Shown in pieces: positions 36,687-44,475 of a stretch of DNA of 64,000 bases (position 1 is the stretch's first letter; each line of letters starts with the position of its first letter). The stretch spans positions 248,001 through 312,000 of the forward strand of contig CBDDOJ010000001.1 of NCBI GenBank assembly GCA_965231865.1. Reading direction: 5' to 3'. Position numbers and translations under genes: made by a program. Under the pieces are notes generated by a model. That model was not told the DNA's origin. It made no database searches and saw only the letters and a list, made by a program, of their open reading frames with translations. This DNA comes from WTGA01 sp965231865. GTDB lineage: Bacteria > Pseudomonadota > Gammaproteobacteria > Arenicellales > Poriferihabitantaceae.

Positions 36687-37949
36687 TCACGCCCCTTTTT
36701 CCGTGGTCAACAAACGGTTGACAAGAAGCTCTTTGATATCCTCCAGTGACTCTTTGAGTGTTTCCGGTTTGGTCGGATCATAGGGGTCATCACCGCCGAG
36801 CAGTTCCGCCGGGAGTTTCTGTCGAAGCGCAGAAATATCATCGGTGAGATCATCCAGGGCCGAGGCATCCAGTTCCATGTCGCGGATAGCACGCAGCAGA
36901 CCGCTTAGTGCGTCGTCACGTTCAAGTGCTTCGTCAAACGATACAGACGGCCTTGTCTTGATGGAAACCTTCTCCAACCAGATGCCTGCACCGCTCAGCC
37001 CCGTTGCCAGGGCCCGGTACTCCTGGGTCCAGCGCTCACGGTCTGCATGCAACGTCGAATGTACAGAGCAGGCACCCTGCAGGATCAGGCGCGCCGCAAC
37101 CGACCTCCCTTCGGCGGCATCCAATGCCAACTGCAACCCTTCGCGCACCTGCTCATAGAGATCATCCATGGTCTCGCTGGCAGAAACATCCAGCTCACAC
37201 AGGGACCAACGCATCACATCCAGATCACGATGCTCTACCTCCGCAATCTCCTGATTTTCCACCGTAATCAGGGTACAGCCCTTGGGTCCTGACTCGCGGA
37301 TGTGTCGTCCCTGGATATTTCCCGGAAATACAATCCATGGATCCTGGCTCACCTCTTCGCGTTTATGAACATGGCCCAGGGCCCAGTACTGGTATCCTTT
37401 GGACCGCAGTCCATCAACGGAGCAGGGTGCGTAAGGCTCGTGGCCCGGCTTCCCGTCCAGGCAGGTGTGCAGCAGGCCAATGTTAAAGAACTGTGGGTCT
37501 CCCTGCGGATAAGCCTCCGAGAGGTCATCGGTTACCGCCCGGGTCGCAAACCCCTGTCCGCAGATTCCGACATTCAAGTCTTCCAGGACCACCCGCTGCG
37601 GCTTCCTGGTTGAGAACAGGGTGACATTGTCCGGCAATCGAAGGTGTCTGGTGATTTGACTGGCTGCATCATGGTTGCCCGCTACGATGAATACCCGAAT
37701 ACCGGCCTCACGCAGCCTTCCCATGCGTTCTGAAAAATAAAGGCCAGTGTTATAGTCCTTCCAGTCACCGTCATACAGGTCCCCAACAAGGAGTACAAAG
37801 TCAACCTCCTCCTCGATTGCCAACTCGATCAGGTTATCAAAGGCGCGGCGCGTGGCGCTGCGGATTTCTTCTATAGGAGCCCCTTCATATCGCTCCAGGC
37901 CGTGAAGAGGGCTATCCAGATGAATGTCCGCTGCATGCAGGAATCTCAC
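36687..37949 (-). CDS. YhaO-type metallophosphoesterase (SbcD/Mre11-like nuclease)
   Basis: The protein starts MRFLHAADIHLDSPL, the first metal-binding motif of calcineurin-like phosphoesterases. VLLVGDLYDGDW, IVAGNHDAASQI and ALGHVHKREEV follow, all with intact Asp/His/Asn ligands. The 420 residues fit YhaO, the nuclease partner of YhaN. The start is GTG and overlaps the stop of a small upstream ORF by four bases (GTGA), so translation is probably coupled. The C-terminal half (ASETMDDLYEQVREGLQLAL) is the expected capping and ATPase-contact region. Confidence 0.9.
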   Translation of the reverse strand: MRFLHAADIHLDSPLHGLERYEGAPIEEIRSATRRAFDNLIELAIEEEVDFVLLVGDLYDGDWKDYNTGLYFSERMGRLREAGIRVFIVAGNHDAASQITRHLRLPDNVTLFSTRKPQRVVLEDLNVGICGQGFATRAVTDDLSEAYPQGDPQFFNIGLLHTCLDGKPGHEPYAPCSVDGLRSKGYQYWALGHVHKREEVSQDPWIVFPGNIQGRHIRESGPKGCTLITVENQEIAEVEHRDLDVMRWSLCELDVSASETMDDLYEQVREGLQLALDAAEGRSVAARLILQGACSVHSTLHADRERWTQEYRALATGLSGAGIWLEKVSIKTRPSVSFDEALERDDALSGLLRAIRDMELDASALDDLTDDISALRQKLPAELLGGDDPYDPTKPETLKESLEDIKELLVNRLLTTEKGA

Positions 37950-38161
37950 CGGCCCACCATTGTCATATCACTATCCTCATTCATTGACTGATTCCACGAG
38001 AGCACGCCCCTCATCACTTCGCAAAGAGTAAAATGCCCGGTTTTGTCGAAGATTACACGAAACACATTCGAGCCATAGCCGAAACGGGGATATGCCCGAA
38101 GATACTCAGGTGGTACGGTCTTGATTTGCAGTGTTGTGATTTTGCTCCATTCCGTTTTCAA
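37946..38161 (-). CDS. Small unknown protein coupled to the yhaO-like gene
   Basis: This 71-residue frame begins MKTEWSKITTLQIKTVPPEY and contains FGYGSNVFRVIFDKTGHFTL. I do not recognise a family. It is listed because its TGA and the GTG of the yhaO-like gene overlap as GTGA, the pattern of coupled translation, and because the composition looks protein-like. It may be a true leader gene, or the 3' end of a gene lost from the left part of the accessory island. Confidence 0.4.
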   Translation of the reverse strand: MKTEWSKITTLQIKTVPPEYLRAYPRFGYGSNVFRVIFDKTGHFTLCEVMRGVLSWNQSMNEDSDMTMVGR

Positions 38162-38466
38162 ATGGAATCCCGTATGACCCTGTTTCGGCGGGAATGGGTG
38201 TTTCTGCCCACCCCGCGCAGTTTCGTTATTCCGCCGGTTCGCTCAGGTTGCGCAGATCGATCGAGTGACCCTGGCGGTCGGCGCGGAAAATTTCCCGGAC
38301 CGAACCTTCAGATGGCCCCGGTTCAAGCACCCGTCGCATACCGCAAAATCATGGTTTGGATGTCGATGCGCTGCGGCCTTGTGCCTTTACAACCGCTCAA
38401 GCTGAAATCCACATGGTGTAGACGCACCGATTACGAAAATACCTCCTGCCTTGTTTGATTTTTTAC
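38162..38466. other. Gap with possible decayed coding sequence
   Basis: No intact gene. One reverse frame gives VREIFRADRQGHSIDLRNLS over a short run. The stretch near 38342-38415 is weakly like the 65-base repeat at 39.5 and 40.9 kb (shared GTTTGGAT.TCG at the same spacing). I read it as worn-out accessory DNA, with low confidence. Confidence 0.3.
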
Positions 38467-39375
38467 TCATTTTCGCCTTCTTTTCCTCAGCGCCCGTCTT
38501 TTCGACTGTGGCAGGTTGCGGTAAGGACCTGACGAAAATTTTGAAAAAGCACCATTTCGAACCATATCCGCGTCAGGAAAATGTTTGCAAAGTATGTCGG
38601 TGATATCTTCCAACATCAGAGCACAAGTTTCCAAGCCTAACGCCAGGAACCCCCGGTCGAAATCGTTTTCCATTCCAGTCTGATACCCATTTGGTCCACT
38701 GCGATAGACAGGAAGTGAATAGACATGCGCATATTGTGACGTGAGCTTCCATAGCAAATAAAATCTTTCCCTGTCCCATCCGATGCGCTGTATGATTTCC
38801 TCTTTTGACTCCAGCATTAGCAATTTTCCCTTCAGTACATTTTTCTGCACGTTTGGCGGAAGTTGCAGAAATCGTGTCGTATCTGTTAGTCGGTCAACAA
38901 TTGCTTCCTCTTGAGTGTGATCCAATTCACTGTCCACATTGCCGTCATAGAATATTGTTTCGCGCTTTTTTAGGTCGTATAGGTGCATCAGTTGTGCGGC
39001 AGCCCCTCCATCATCTGGATCGAAATATGCATCATAGAGATAGTGGAACAACAACGAAGCCTCCAAAATCGAGCGGAAGCTGCCTGCGTTAGCCCCAAAG
39101 TCCCAATCCACATAATCCGCTGAGCACCATTTACTCCGAGGCACTGACCTCATGATGTTACGTCCATAAGCCAGAATACGTGCAAATACATGAGTTGAAA
39201 ACCCTAAACTGGGAGGAAAAAGTTGATCATTTATTTTTTGATAGACGGCAGACCCTTCACATAGTGCTGCATCAAATTCAGCCAAACTATTTGCATATTT
39301 CTCAGGAGACGAGAATTCCTCGGGTGGTTCTATTTCTGGAATTGAGGTTGTTTCAGTCACAGTCATTCCAATCAA
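38467..39375 (-). CDS. Hypothetical protein, DUF5677-like
   Basis: The 302-residue protein starts MIGMTVTETTSIPEIEPPEE; a second Met three residues later is equally possible. Helical segments SILEASLLFHYLYDAYFDPD and YLLWKLTSQYAHVYSLPVYR recall the DUF5677/HEPN-like group of uncharacterised proteins, but the R-x4-6-H motif of HEPN RNases is not clear. The C-terminus is strikingly basic (LPQSKRRALRKRRRK). It sits among toxin-antitoxin relics. No function is assigned. Codon use is A+T-richer than in the housekeeping genes, which suggests acquisition. Confidence 0.6.
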   Translation of the reverse strand: MIGMTVTETTSIPEIEPPEEFSSPEKYANSLAEFDAALCEGSAVYQKINDQLFPPSLGFSTHVFARILAYGRNIMRSVPRSKWCSADYVDWDFGANAGSFRSILEASLLFHYLYDAYFDPDDGGAAAQLMHLYDLKKRETIFYDGNVDSELDHTQEEAIVDRLTDTTRFLQLPPNVQKNVLKGKLLMLESKEEIIQRIGWDRERFYLLWKLTSQYAHVYSLPVYRSGPNGYQTGMENDFDRGFLALGLETCALMLEDITDILCKHFPDADMVRNGAFSKFSSGPYRNLPQSKRRALRKRRRK

Positions 39376-39496
39376 TTTGAATTTTATATTCCTGGTTCAT
39401 AGGGGTTGTGCTGAGATACAGCTTGAGAATTTATGTAGTGTCTACCTGAAACTCCCTTCATGCAAGCAGCATTATAATTTATTTGACATTGCTGAG

Positions 39497-39561
39497 AAAA
39501 TTGCCGTTTGGATATCGCCATACAGCCCCTTTTAGCCCATTTCCCGAACTTTGACTTCCAG
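39497..39561. repeat. 65-base diverged repeat, copy A
   Basis: This matches 40921-40985 with ten differences by eye, all transitions. Copy A covers the last codons and the stop of the chimeric antitoxin remnant. It marks a sequence that was duplicated and then diverged, probably the 3' end of one antitoxin gene family. Confidence 0.65.
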
Positions 39562-39888
39562 ATGTATCCCCTCTTGCTCCTGCAGATAACGGGTCACCGC
39601 AAACAAGTTGCTCACCTGGGGATTTCCTTTCGGCCCGAACATGCGCATGAGACTCTTGCTCGACTTGTCGAATACCTGGGAGAGTTCCTCGAACCCCATC
39701 GTCGTGTTGATATAATCACGCAGTACTGCCTTGCCGGTATCGACATCACCCGCGAGCAGACGGGAGTCGAGGTTGGGAATGCGGATCCAGGGGAGAATGA
39801 GGAATCGTGGATTGTCGATGGCCCGGGCAGGTTTTTCCCGCTGTTCAAGACGGTTAATCCAGATTACGCCGGGGCAAGGGCGGCACAA
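39532..39888 (-). pseudogene. Chimeric remnant: DUF4338 fragment joined to an HTH antitoxin domain
   Basis: Residues 14-46 (RLEQREKPARAIDNPRFLIL, then PWIRIPNLDSRLLA) match the core of DUF4338, a domain of transposon-borne and Druantia DruA-type proteins. The frame then continues without a break into GKAVLRDYINTTMGFEELSQ and SKSLMRMFGPKGNPQVSNLF, which is a HigA/addiction-module antidote helix-turn-helix protein. Neither half is complete at the join, and no credible start codon and ribosome site precede it. A deletion probably fused the two genes. The antitoxin half could still be made if an upstream start is used. Confidence 0.65.
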
Positions 39889-40141
39889 CCGGACGGTTCA
39901 GGCGAACATGCCAGAAATGCCAGCTTTCCTCGGTAAACACGCCGACGGGAGGATTATCCAGCACCTCTCGAAAATCAGCGTCGCTGAAATACCGGGTTAC
40001 AACCTGTAAATCGAACAAGGTGCCATACCGCATTACCTGGGCCAGAAACAGCCGTGGATTTCGCAAGGCACAGGCCGGCTCACTCCACCACACCATACGA
40101 CCCGCTACCTTTCGCAACGCAACATTATCAACCGATTTCAT
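39854..40141 (-). CDS. Small partner of the AbiEii-like nucleotidyltransferase
   Basis: The 95-residue protein MKSVDNVALRKVAGRMVWWS contains LAQVMRYGTLFDLQVVTRYF and ends LNRPVVPPLPRRNLD. Short proteins of this kind, with the pattern W-W near the start and PVPPLP at the end, regularly neighbour nucleotidyltransferase toxins, so I take it as the probable antitoxin. Its ATG lies 14 bases inside the end of the toxin gene, which implies coupling. Here the toxin gene comes first. Its 3' end overlaps the chimeric remnant by about 35 bases. Confidence 0.65.
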   Translation of the reverse strand: MKSVDNVALRKVAGRMVWWSEPACALRNPRLFLAQVMRYGTLFDLQVVTRYFSDADFREVLDNPPVGVFTEESWHFWHVRLNRPVVPPLPRRNLD

Positions 40142-40847
40142 TGTGCATGTCCCACGGCCGACGAAAACCGGTTCTTGCTGCAACCTTCGGCAAATGGTTC
40201 AGGTCAAGCTGGGCTATACTGCGATGGATTCGCCTGAGTGATACGTTCAACTGTTCAACATCTTCAGGCAAGGCTTCCGACAAATCAATGTCGTTATGGT
40301 AGGACAGGGCCTTGAGTGCGATCATCGGATTGAACTGTTTGCCATAAATGGCTTGCGTTGCCGCGATCATACAGCCAAGGGACAGCCCGCTTTCCAGAAT
40401 GGCTCCCACATCAACAAAATCTCTCCATTGCGCCCGTTTTTGTATTACCGCAATTTTCATTCCAGCCAGGTCGGCAAGCGAAGCAATCTGCAATTTATTG
40501 TCTTTGGCGTACAACGGGTCACAGACACGATTCAAATTTAGTCCGCCAAACAGTTGTATTTGCACCGGCCTGTCGCCACCCCGGTCAACCAGACAAGTCA
40601 GATTACTGGATTTGCTCTCCAGTACCTGTGCGTCATCCAGATAGGGCAGATCAGCAATCAATTGCTCAGGGTCGAAAGGCTCATTGCTGAAAAAATCAAA
40701 ATCCACAGATATTCGATGTCCGAGGTGAAGTGAGACCGCTGTCCCGTCATACAAAACAAATTTTTCAGGCGTGTCCTTGAGTTCAGCCCATAACCGTACC
40801 TGTGCTGCCTGCAGTTTAGAAAGATCAGGGGAAAATGTTTGATTCAT
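40128..40847 (-). CDS. AbiEii/AbiGii-like nucleotidyltransferase, probable toxin
   Basis: The 239-residue protein starts MNQTFSPDLSKLQAAQVRLW. The nucleotidyltransferase motif is LYDGTAVSLHLGHRISVDFD, in which G-T-A...H.R.S.D.D.F corresponds to the GGTSLSK...RFSEDID of classical AbiEii. A later DLAGMKIAVIQKRAQWRDFV has the D-L-x-A-x-K block. These toxins are thought to modify tRNA or other RNA acceptors with nucleotides. This is the only full-length toxin of this type in the island. It pairs with the small gene that overlaps its 3' end. Confidence 0.78.
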   Translation of the reverse strand: MNQTFSPDLSKLQAAQVRLWAELKDTPEKFVLYDGTAVSLHLGHRISVDFDFFSNEPFDPEQLIADLPYLDDAQVLESKSSNLTCLVDRGGDRPVQIQLFGGLNLNRVCDPLYAKDNKLQIASLADLAGMKIAVIQKRAQWRDFVDVGAILESGLSLGCMIAATQAIYGKQFNPMIALKALSYHNDIDLSEALPEDVEQLNVSLRRIHRSIAQLDLNHLPKVAARTGFRRPWDMHNEIG

Positions 40848-40920
40848 CGAATTACGCTCGCGATCACTGTTTGTATAACATTCTATGCCCTGTTACAGAA
40901 AACCCTTCAAAATGCCTGAA

Positions 40921-40985
40921 AAAATTGCCGTTTGAACACCGCCACACAACCCCTCTTAGTCCACTTTCCGAGCTTTGACTTCCAG
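40921..40985. repeat. 65-base diverged repeat, copy B
   Basis: This is the second copy of the repeat at 39497-39561. On the reverse strand it encodes LGKWTKRGCVAVFKRQFF and is attached to the broken 3' end of the duplicated unknown gene, so it lies at a recombination joint. Confidence 0.65.
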
Positions 40986-41606
40986 GCATATTCCTTCCTT
41001 TTCCTGCCGACCCGATCGATCACGGAATCCGATTCACTCAATCCCACGAGGCCCGGGTATATCGGATGGCCTCCGTTTCCCGTCCCATGGCCCGGAGTGC
41101 CGCAACTCCATAACGCCGGTAATCCCAGTGCGGGTATCGGGGCAATTCCAATAACTCGAGCAGTTCCTGGTAGCGACCTGTTATCAATAGACAGGACAGG
41201 CACGCCGTAGTGCCGTGGAAATAGCCACCCGGGACGGGATCCGTCCAGCAGGCGCGGAGCGTGGAAACCAGTGTATCCGCCCAGTACCCGGCGACTCGAG
41301 CCATTGGCAGCGCACCTTCCCGTCGGCGGACGCCTGGATGATGATGGGTATCAATGCGTCCAGTGCTTTATTGACCGCCGTTCCCAGGGCACCGCTGGAG
41401 GTATCGACCTGCTGCAGCGCCGGCCAGATCTTTTCCATCAGGCGTACCGCACCCTCGGCCCCGAGAACAGGATCTTTCTTCGCAACCTTTTTGATTTCAC
41501 TGGTCGCCTCACGGAGACGCCGACAGGCCAGTCGGGACCCCTTCAGGCCATAAGCGCCAGTCTGGAAACGTGCGGAAAAAGTCCATTTGTGTTTGCCGTG
41601 AGCCAT
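40986..41606 (-). pseudogene. Broken second copy of the yhaON-linked unknown gene
   Basis: The start MAHGKHKWTFSARFQTGAYG, then SRLACRRLREATSEIKKVAK and DPVLGAEGAVRLMEKIWPAL match the intact gene at 31.9-33.2 kb. After RCQWL the match resumes in a second frame as WADTLVSTLRACW, with about 30 residues lost. It continues through GTTACLSCLLITGRYQELLE to IRYTRASWD, then moves to a third frame (ESDSVIDRV). There it breaks off and meets the 65-base repeat. So it has an internal deletion, at least two frameshifts and a lost C-terminal half. Confidence 0.8.
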
Positions 41607-41838
41607 TGTCGGGGCCAGTTATCAACCAATCAGATGCGAAACCAGTCCGAGTGCGAGGGGCGCGACAACGCCCCCTCTTACTCGGACAGCAGAGTGATTT
41701 TCTCGTGCCCGCGCAAGACACCACAACGCTAAAATATTGAATATCGCTGGTAGCACGGAACCTCGCCCGATGGAGCAAGGTTGCAAGAGCTTCTCGAATT
41801 CTACTTTCATTTCTTCATTTCTGTTCTTTAATACTATA

Positions 41839-41874
41839 ACAATACAGTATTCACAGGCTCTCATACTGTATTGT
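41839..41874. repeat. 11-base perfect inverted repeat
   Basis: ACAATACAGTA (41839-41849) and TACTGTATTGT (41864-41874) are exact reverse complements around a 14-base spacer, in A+T-rich sequence. It could be an operator for a lost or distant repressor, or a mobile-element end. A related word, ATACAGTATTGT, occurs once near 30998. Confidence 0.5.
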
Positions 41875-41924
41875 CACAGTCCATTATGAGACATGACCAG
41901 CCTTCGACAGCAAATCATTTGCCT

Positions 41925-41974
41925 TTACGGATAAATTCCGTAATAATTATATTTATCACGGAGATATTCCGTAA
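41925..41974. promoter_or_regulatory. Twin palindromic operators of the TacA-like antitoxin
   Basis: TTACGGA-TAAAT-TCCGTAA (41925-41943) is a perfect 7-base inverted repeat. TCACGGA-GATAT-TCCGTAA (41956-41974) is the same with one change. Their centres are 31 bases apart, three helical turns, ending 20 bases before the antitoxin ATG. This is the expected layout for a dimeric ribbon-helix-helix antitoxin repressing its own promoter. Confidence 0.7.
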
Positions 41975-41993
41975 ACAGAATCTGTAGATTAAC

Positions 41994-42281
41994 ATGCCTA
42001 AAGTTATACGCTATGAAATGCAGTGGGACGAAGAAACTCATGCGCTGGCAGAGCGCGCTGCACGCGCGGCCGGCTTAACCAGCATCAAGGCGTATGTCAC
42101 TCAATTGGTGAGACAACATGCGCCCGAGGTATTGGAGGCCTACAGCAGTATTCAACTGACCAACGCGCAGTTCGATGCCTTTTGCGAGGCTTGCGACAAC
42201 CCGCCAGCACCAACGGATAAACTCCGTAAGGCGGCAGAAACACTTGACCAAGAGGGCTTCGTTCTGAATGCCAACCACTGA
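41994..42281 (+). CDS. DUF1778/TacA-like ribbon-helix-helix antitoxin
   Basis: The 95-residue protein opens MPKVIRYEMQWDEETHALAE with AARAAGLTSIKAYVTQLVRQ, a ribbon-helix-helix DNA-binding fold. The C-terminal tail (NPPAPTDKLRKAAETLDQEG) should wrap the toxin, as TacA does with TacT. It overlaps the acetyltransferase toxin gene by 14 bases, and two palindromic operators lie just upstream. The pair appears intact, unlike most other toxin-antitoxin loci here. Confidence 0.85.
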   Translation: MPKVIRYEMQWDEETHALAERAARAAGLTSIKAYVTQLVRQHAPEVLEAYSSIQLTNAQFDAFCEACDNPPAPTDKLRKAAETLDQEGFVLNANH

Positions 42282-42789
42282 GTTTTTGCCACTGTACCCC
42301 AGTGCGGTCAATGTTAAATCATTTGATTGCGGCAAGGATGCCATTAACACCTATCTGCGCCGCTACGCGGCAAAGAATACGGCATCAAACCTCAACCGAA
42401 CCTTTGTTCTGCCCTATACATCCGAAGAAAGTTCAGAGAAATATCATGTGACCGCTTATTACACCTTGGCCCACCAGACTCTGGCTCGTGAAGAACTGCC
42501 TGATCCATCCCGCTTGCCGCGCTACCCCGTTCCAGTGATCCTACTTGCTCAACTTGGAATCGACCAGCGGTTCCATCGACAAGGCCTGGGCGCAAAAACG
42601 CTGGTTCACGCGCTTAGACATGCCTATCAGATTGCCTGCAACCCAAATGGCATACCTGCTCTGGGCGTCGTTCTAGACGTACTCGATCAGGAAGCGCTGG
42701 CCTTCTACCGATCCTTCGACTTTTTCTTGTCGTTAACAGACAACCCCATGAAGTTATTCGTGCCCATGGCATCACTGGAAATCCTGTAA
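42268..42789 (+). CDS. GNAT acetyltransferase toxin, TacT/AtaT-like
   Basis: TacT-type toxins acetylate the amino group of charged tRNA and block translation. The 173-residue protein begins MPTTEFLPLYPSAVNVKSFD, with the family's FDCGKDAINTYLRRYAAKN lead. The acetyl-CoA loop is QLGIDQRFHRQGLGAKTLVH, containing R-x-x-G-x-G/A. The catalytic-type Tyr is in EALAFYRSFDFFLS. All expected parts are present. The gene overlaps its antitoxin and converges on guaA across about 100 bases. Confidence 0.88.
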   Translation: MPTTEFLPLYPSAVNVKSFDCGKDAINTYLRRYAAKNTASNLNRTFVLPYTSEESSEKYHVTAYYTLAHQTLAREELPDPSRLPRYPVPVILLAQLGIDQRFHRQGLGAKTLVHALRHAYQIACNPNGIPALGVVLDVLDQEALAFYRSFDFFLSLTDNPMKLFVPMASLEIL

Positions 42790-42892
42790 GGGCCTATCGT
42801 TGAATCCATCGATGGAAAACATCATGGCAATAATAACCCGCCCCTATTACTTGTCTGGTGCCTGTTGGTGCCAGCCAGTGCCAGACGTGAAA

Positions 42893-44440
42893 TCATTCCC
42901 ACTCGATGGTGGCGGGAGGTTTTTCTGAAATATCGTAGGTGACCCGGCTGACCCCCCGGACTTCATTGATGATTCGGCGGGATATATTTCCCAGCACGTC
43001 ATAGGGAATCTGCTTCCAGGTCGCCGTCATATAGTCCACGGTCTCCACGGCCCGCAGGGCGATCACATATTCGTAGGCACGATTGTCCCCGACCACCCCC
43101 ACCGACTTGACCGGAAGAAAAACGGCAAAGGCCTGGCTGATTTCATCATACAAATCATTCCTGTGCAGTTCTTCAAGATAAATGGCATCCGCCTGCCGAA
43201 GCAGGTCGGCATATTCCTTTTTGACTTCTCCCAGGATACGGACCCCCAGCCCCGGTCCTGGAAACGGGTGTCGATAGACCATTTTTTCCGGCAATCCCAG
43301 TTCGGTCCCGATTCGACGGACTTCATCCTTGAACAACTCCCGCAGGGGTTCCAGCAGTTGCAGGCCCATCTCTTCCGGCAATCCTCCCACATTGTGATGG
43401 GATTTGATCACTTTTGCCTTCCCGTGCTTGTGTCCCGAGGACTCGATAACGTCCGGATAAATCGTCCCCTGGGCCAGCCATCGGACATTGGGAATCTTCC
43501 TGGATTCCCGCTCAAAGATCTCGACGAACAGGCGTCCGATGATTTTTCTCTTTTGTTCCGGTTCCACGACCCCCTTGAGCGCCCCCAGAAATTCGGATTC
43601 CGCCTCAACCCGAACCACTTTCACCCCCATGTGGGCCGCAAACGTTTCCATGACCTGATCCCCTTCATCGAGACGCAGCAGGCCGGTGTCCACAAAAATG
43701 CAGGTCAACTGGTCGCCAATGGCACGTTGCAGCAACGCCGCAACCACCGACGAATCCACTCCCCCTGACAGGCCCAGAATGACCTGATCACTGCCGACCC
43801 GGGACCGGACCCACGCGATCTGGCTCTGGATGATATTTTCCGGCACCCAGGAGGACCCGCAGCCACAGATGTCGTGAACGAACCGGGACAGCATTTTCTT
43901 GCCATCGTCAGTATGGGTGACCTCTGGATGGAACTGTACGCCGTAATAATGACGGGACGCATCGGCAATAATCGCAAACGGACAGTTCGGGGTCGTCCCG
44001 ATCACGTCGAATCCATCCGGCAGTCGGCTGACCCGGTCCCCATGGCTCATCCAGACCGCGAGGGTCTGATTCGCTTCCCCGGTCAGGCCGCTCAGTGCAT
44101 GACAGTGTACCCGGGCATTGCCATACTCGTGATGGGCAGCGTTCTCGACCTCACCGCCCAGTTGGGAGACCATCGTCTGCATGCCATAACAGATACCCAG
44201 GACAGGCAGTCCGGAATCAAAAACGATGGCCGGGGCCCGGGTCTCGTGATCTTCATAGGTGGACGCGTGACTGCCGGACAGGATAAAGCCGGAAGGATTG
44301 AATTCCCTGATTTTTTCGACATCGACATCAAACGGGAAGATTTCACAATACACGTTCAACTCCCGCACACATCGTCCAATCAGCTGGGTGTATTGGGCCC
44401 CGAAATCCAGTATCAGGACTTGATTGTCGTGAGGGTCCAC
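42893..44440 (-). CDS. guaA: GMP synthase (glutamine-hydrolysing)
   Basis: GuaA aminates XMP to GMP using glutamine and ATP. The class I glutaminase domain carries the nucleophile in VLGICYGMQTMVSQLGG and the His-Glu pair in YGVQFHPEVTHTD. The ATP-pyrophosphatase P-loop is LGLSGGVDSSVVAALL. The C-terminal dimer domain ends SRVTYDISEKPPATIEWE, the standard terminus. At 515 residues it is complete. It starts 35 bases after guaB, forming the usual guaBA operon. Confidence 0.98.
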   Translation of the reverse strand: MDPHDNQVLILDFGAQYTQLIGRCVRELNVYCEIFPFDVDVEKIREFNPSGFILSGSHASTYEDHETRAPAIVFDSGLPVLGICYGMQTMVSQLGGEVENAAHHEYGNARVHCHALSGLTGEANQTLAVWMSHGDRVSRLPDGFDVIGTTPNCPFAIIADASRHYYGVQFHPEVTHTDDGKKMLSRFVHDICGCGSSWVPENIIQSQIAWVRSRVGSDQVILGLSGGVDSSVVAALLQRAIGDQLTCIFVDTGLLRLDEGDQVMETFAAHMGVKVVRVEAESEFLGALKGVVEPEQKRKIIGRLFVEIFERESRKIPNVRWLAQGTIYPDVIESSGHKHGKAKVIKSHHNVGGLPEEMGLQLLEPLRELFKDEVRRIGTELGLPEKMVYRHPFPGPGLGVRILGEVKKEYADLLRQADAIYLEELHRNDLYDEISQAFAVFLPVKSVGVVGDNRAYEYVIALRAVETVDYMTATWKQIPYDVLGNISRRIINEVRGVSRVTYDISEKPPATIEWE

Positions 44441-44475
44441 GGAGATCTTGTCGGGGGCCTTGTTATGGGGAGAAA

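Larger units (their letters stand above)
41607..41993. other. Intergenic region with operators, no gene seen
   Basis: This region separates the broken duplicate (minus) from the TacAT-like pair (plus). It holds the long inverted repeat at 41839-41874 and the two TacA-type palindromes listed separately. No other coding signal is convincing. Confidence 0.5.

Noticed and set aside
39508..39936. A 142-codon plus-strand frame
   Set aside because: Antisense to the DUF4338/antitoxin remnant, which has recognisable motifs.
42853..42886. GTCTGG/CCAGAC hairpin between the GNAT toxin and guaA
   Set aside because: Only six paired bases and no T run; too weak to call a terminator with confidence.
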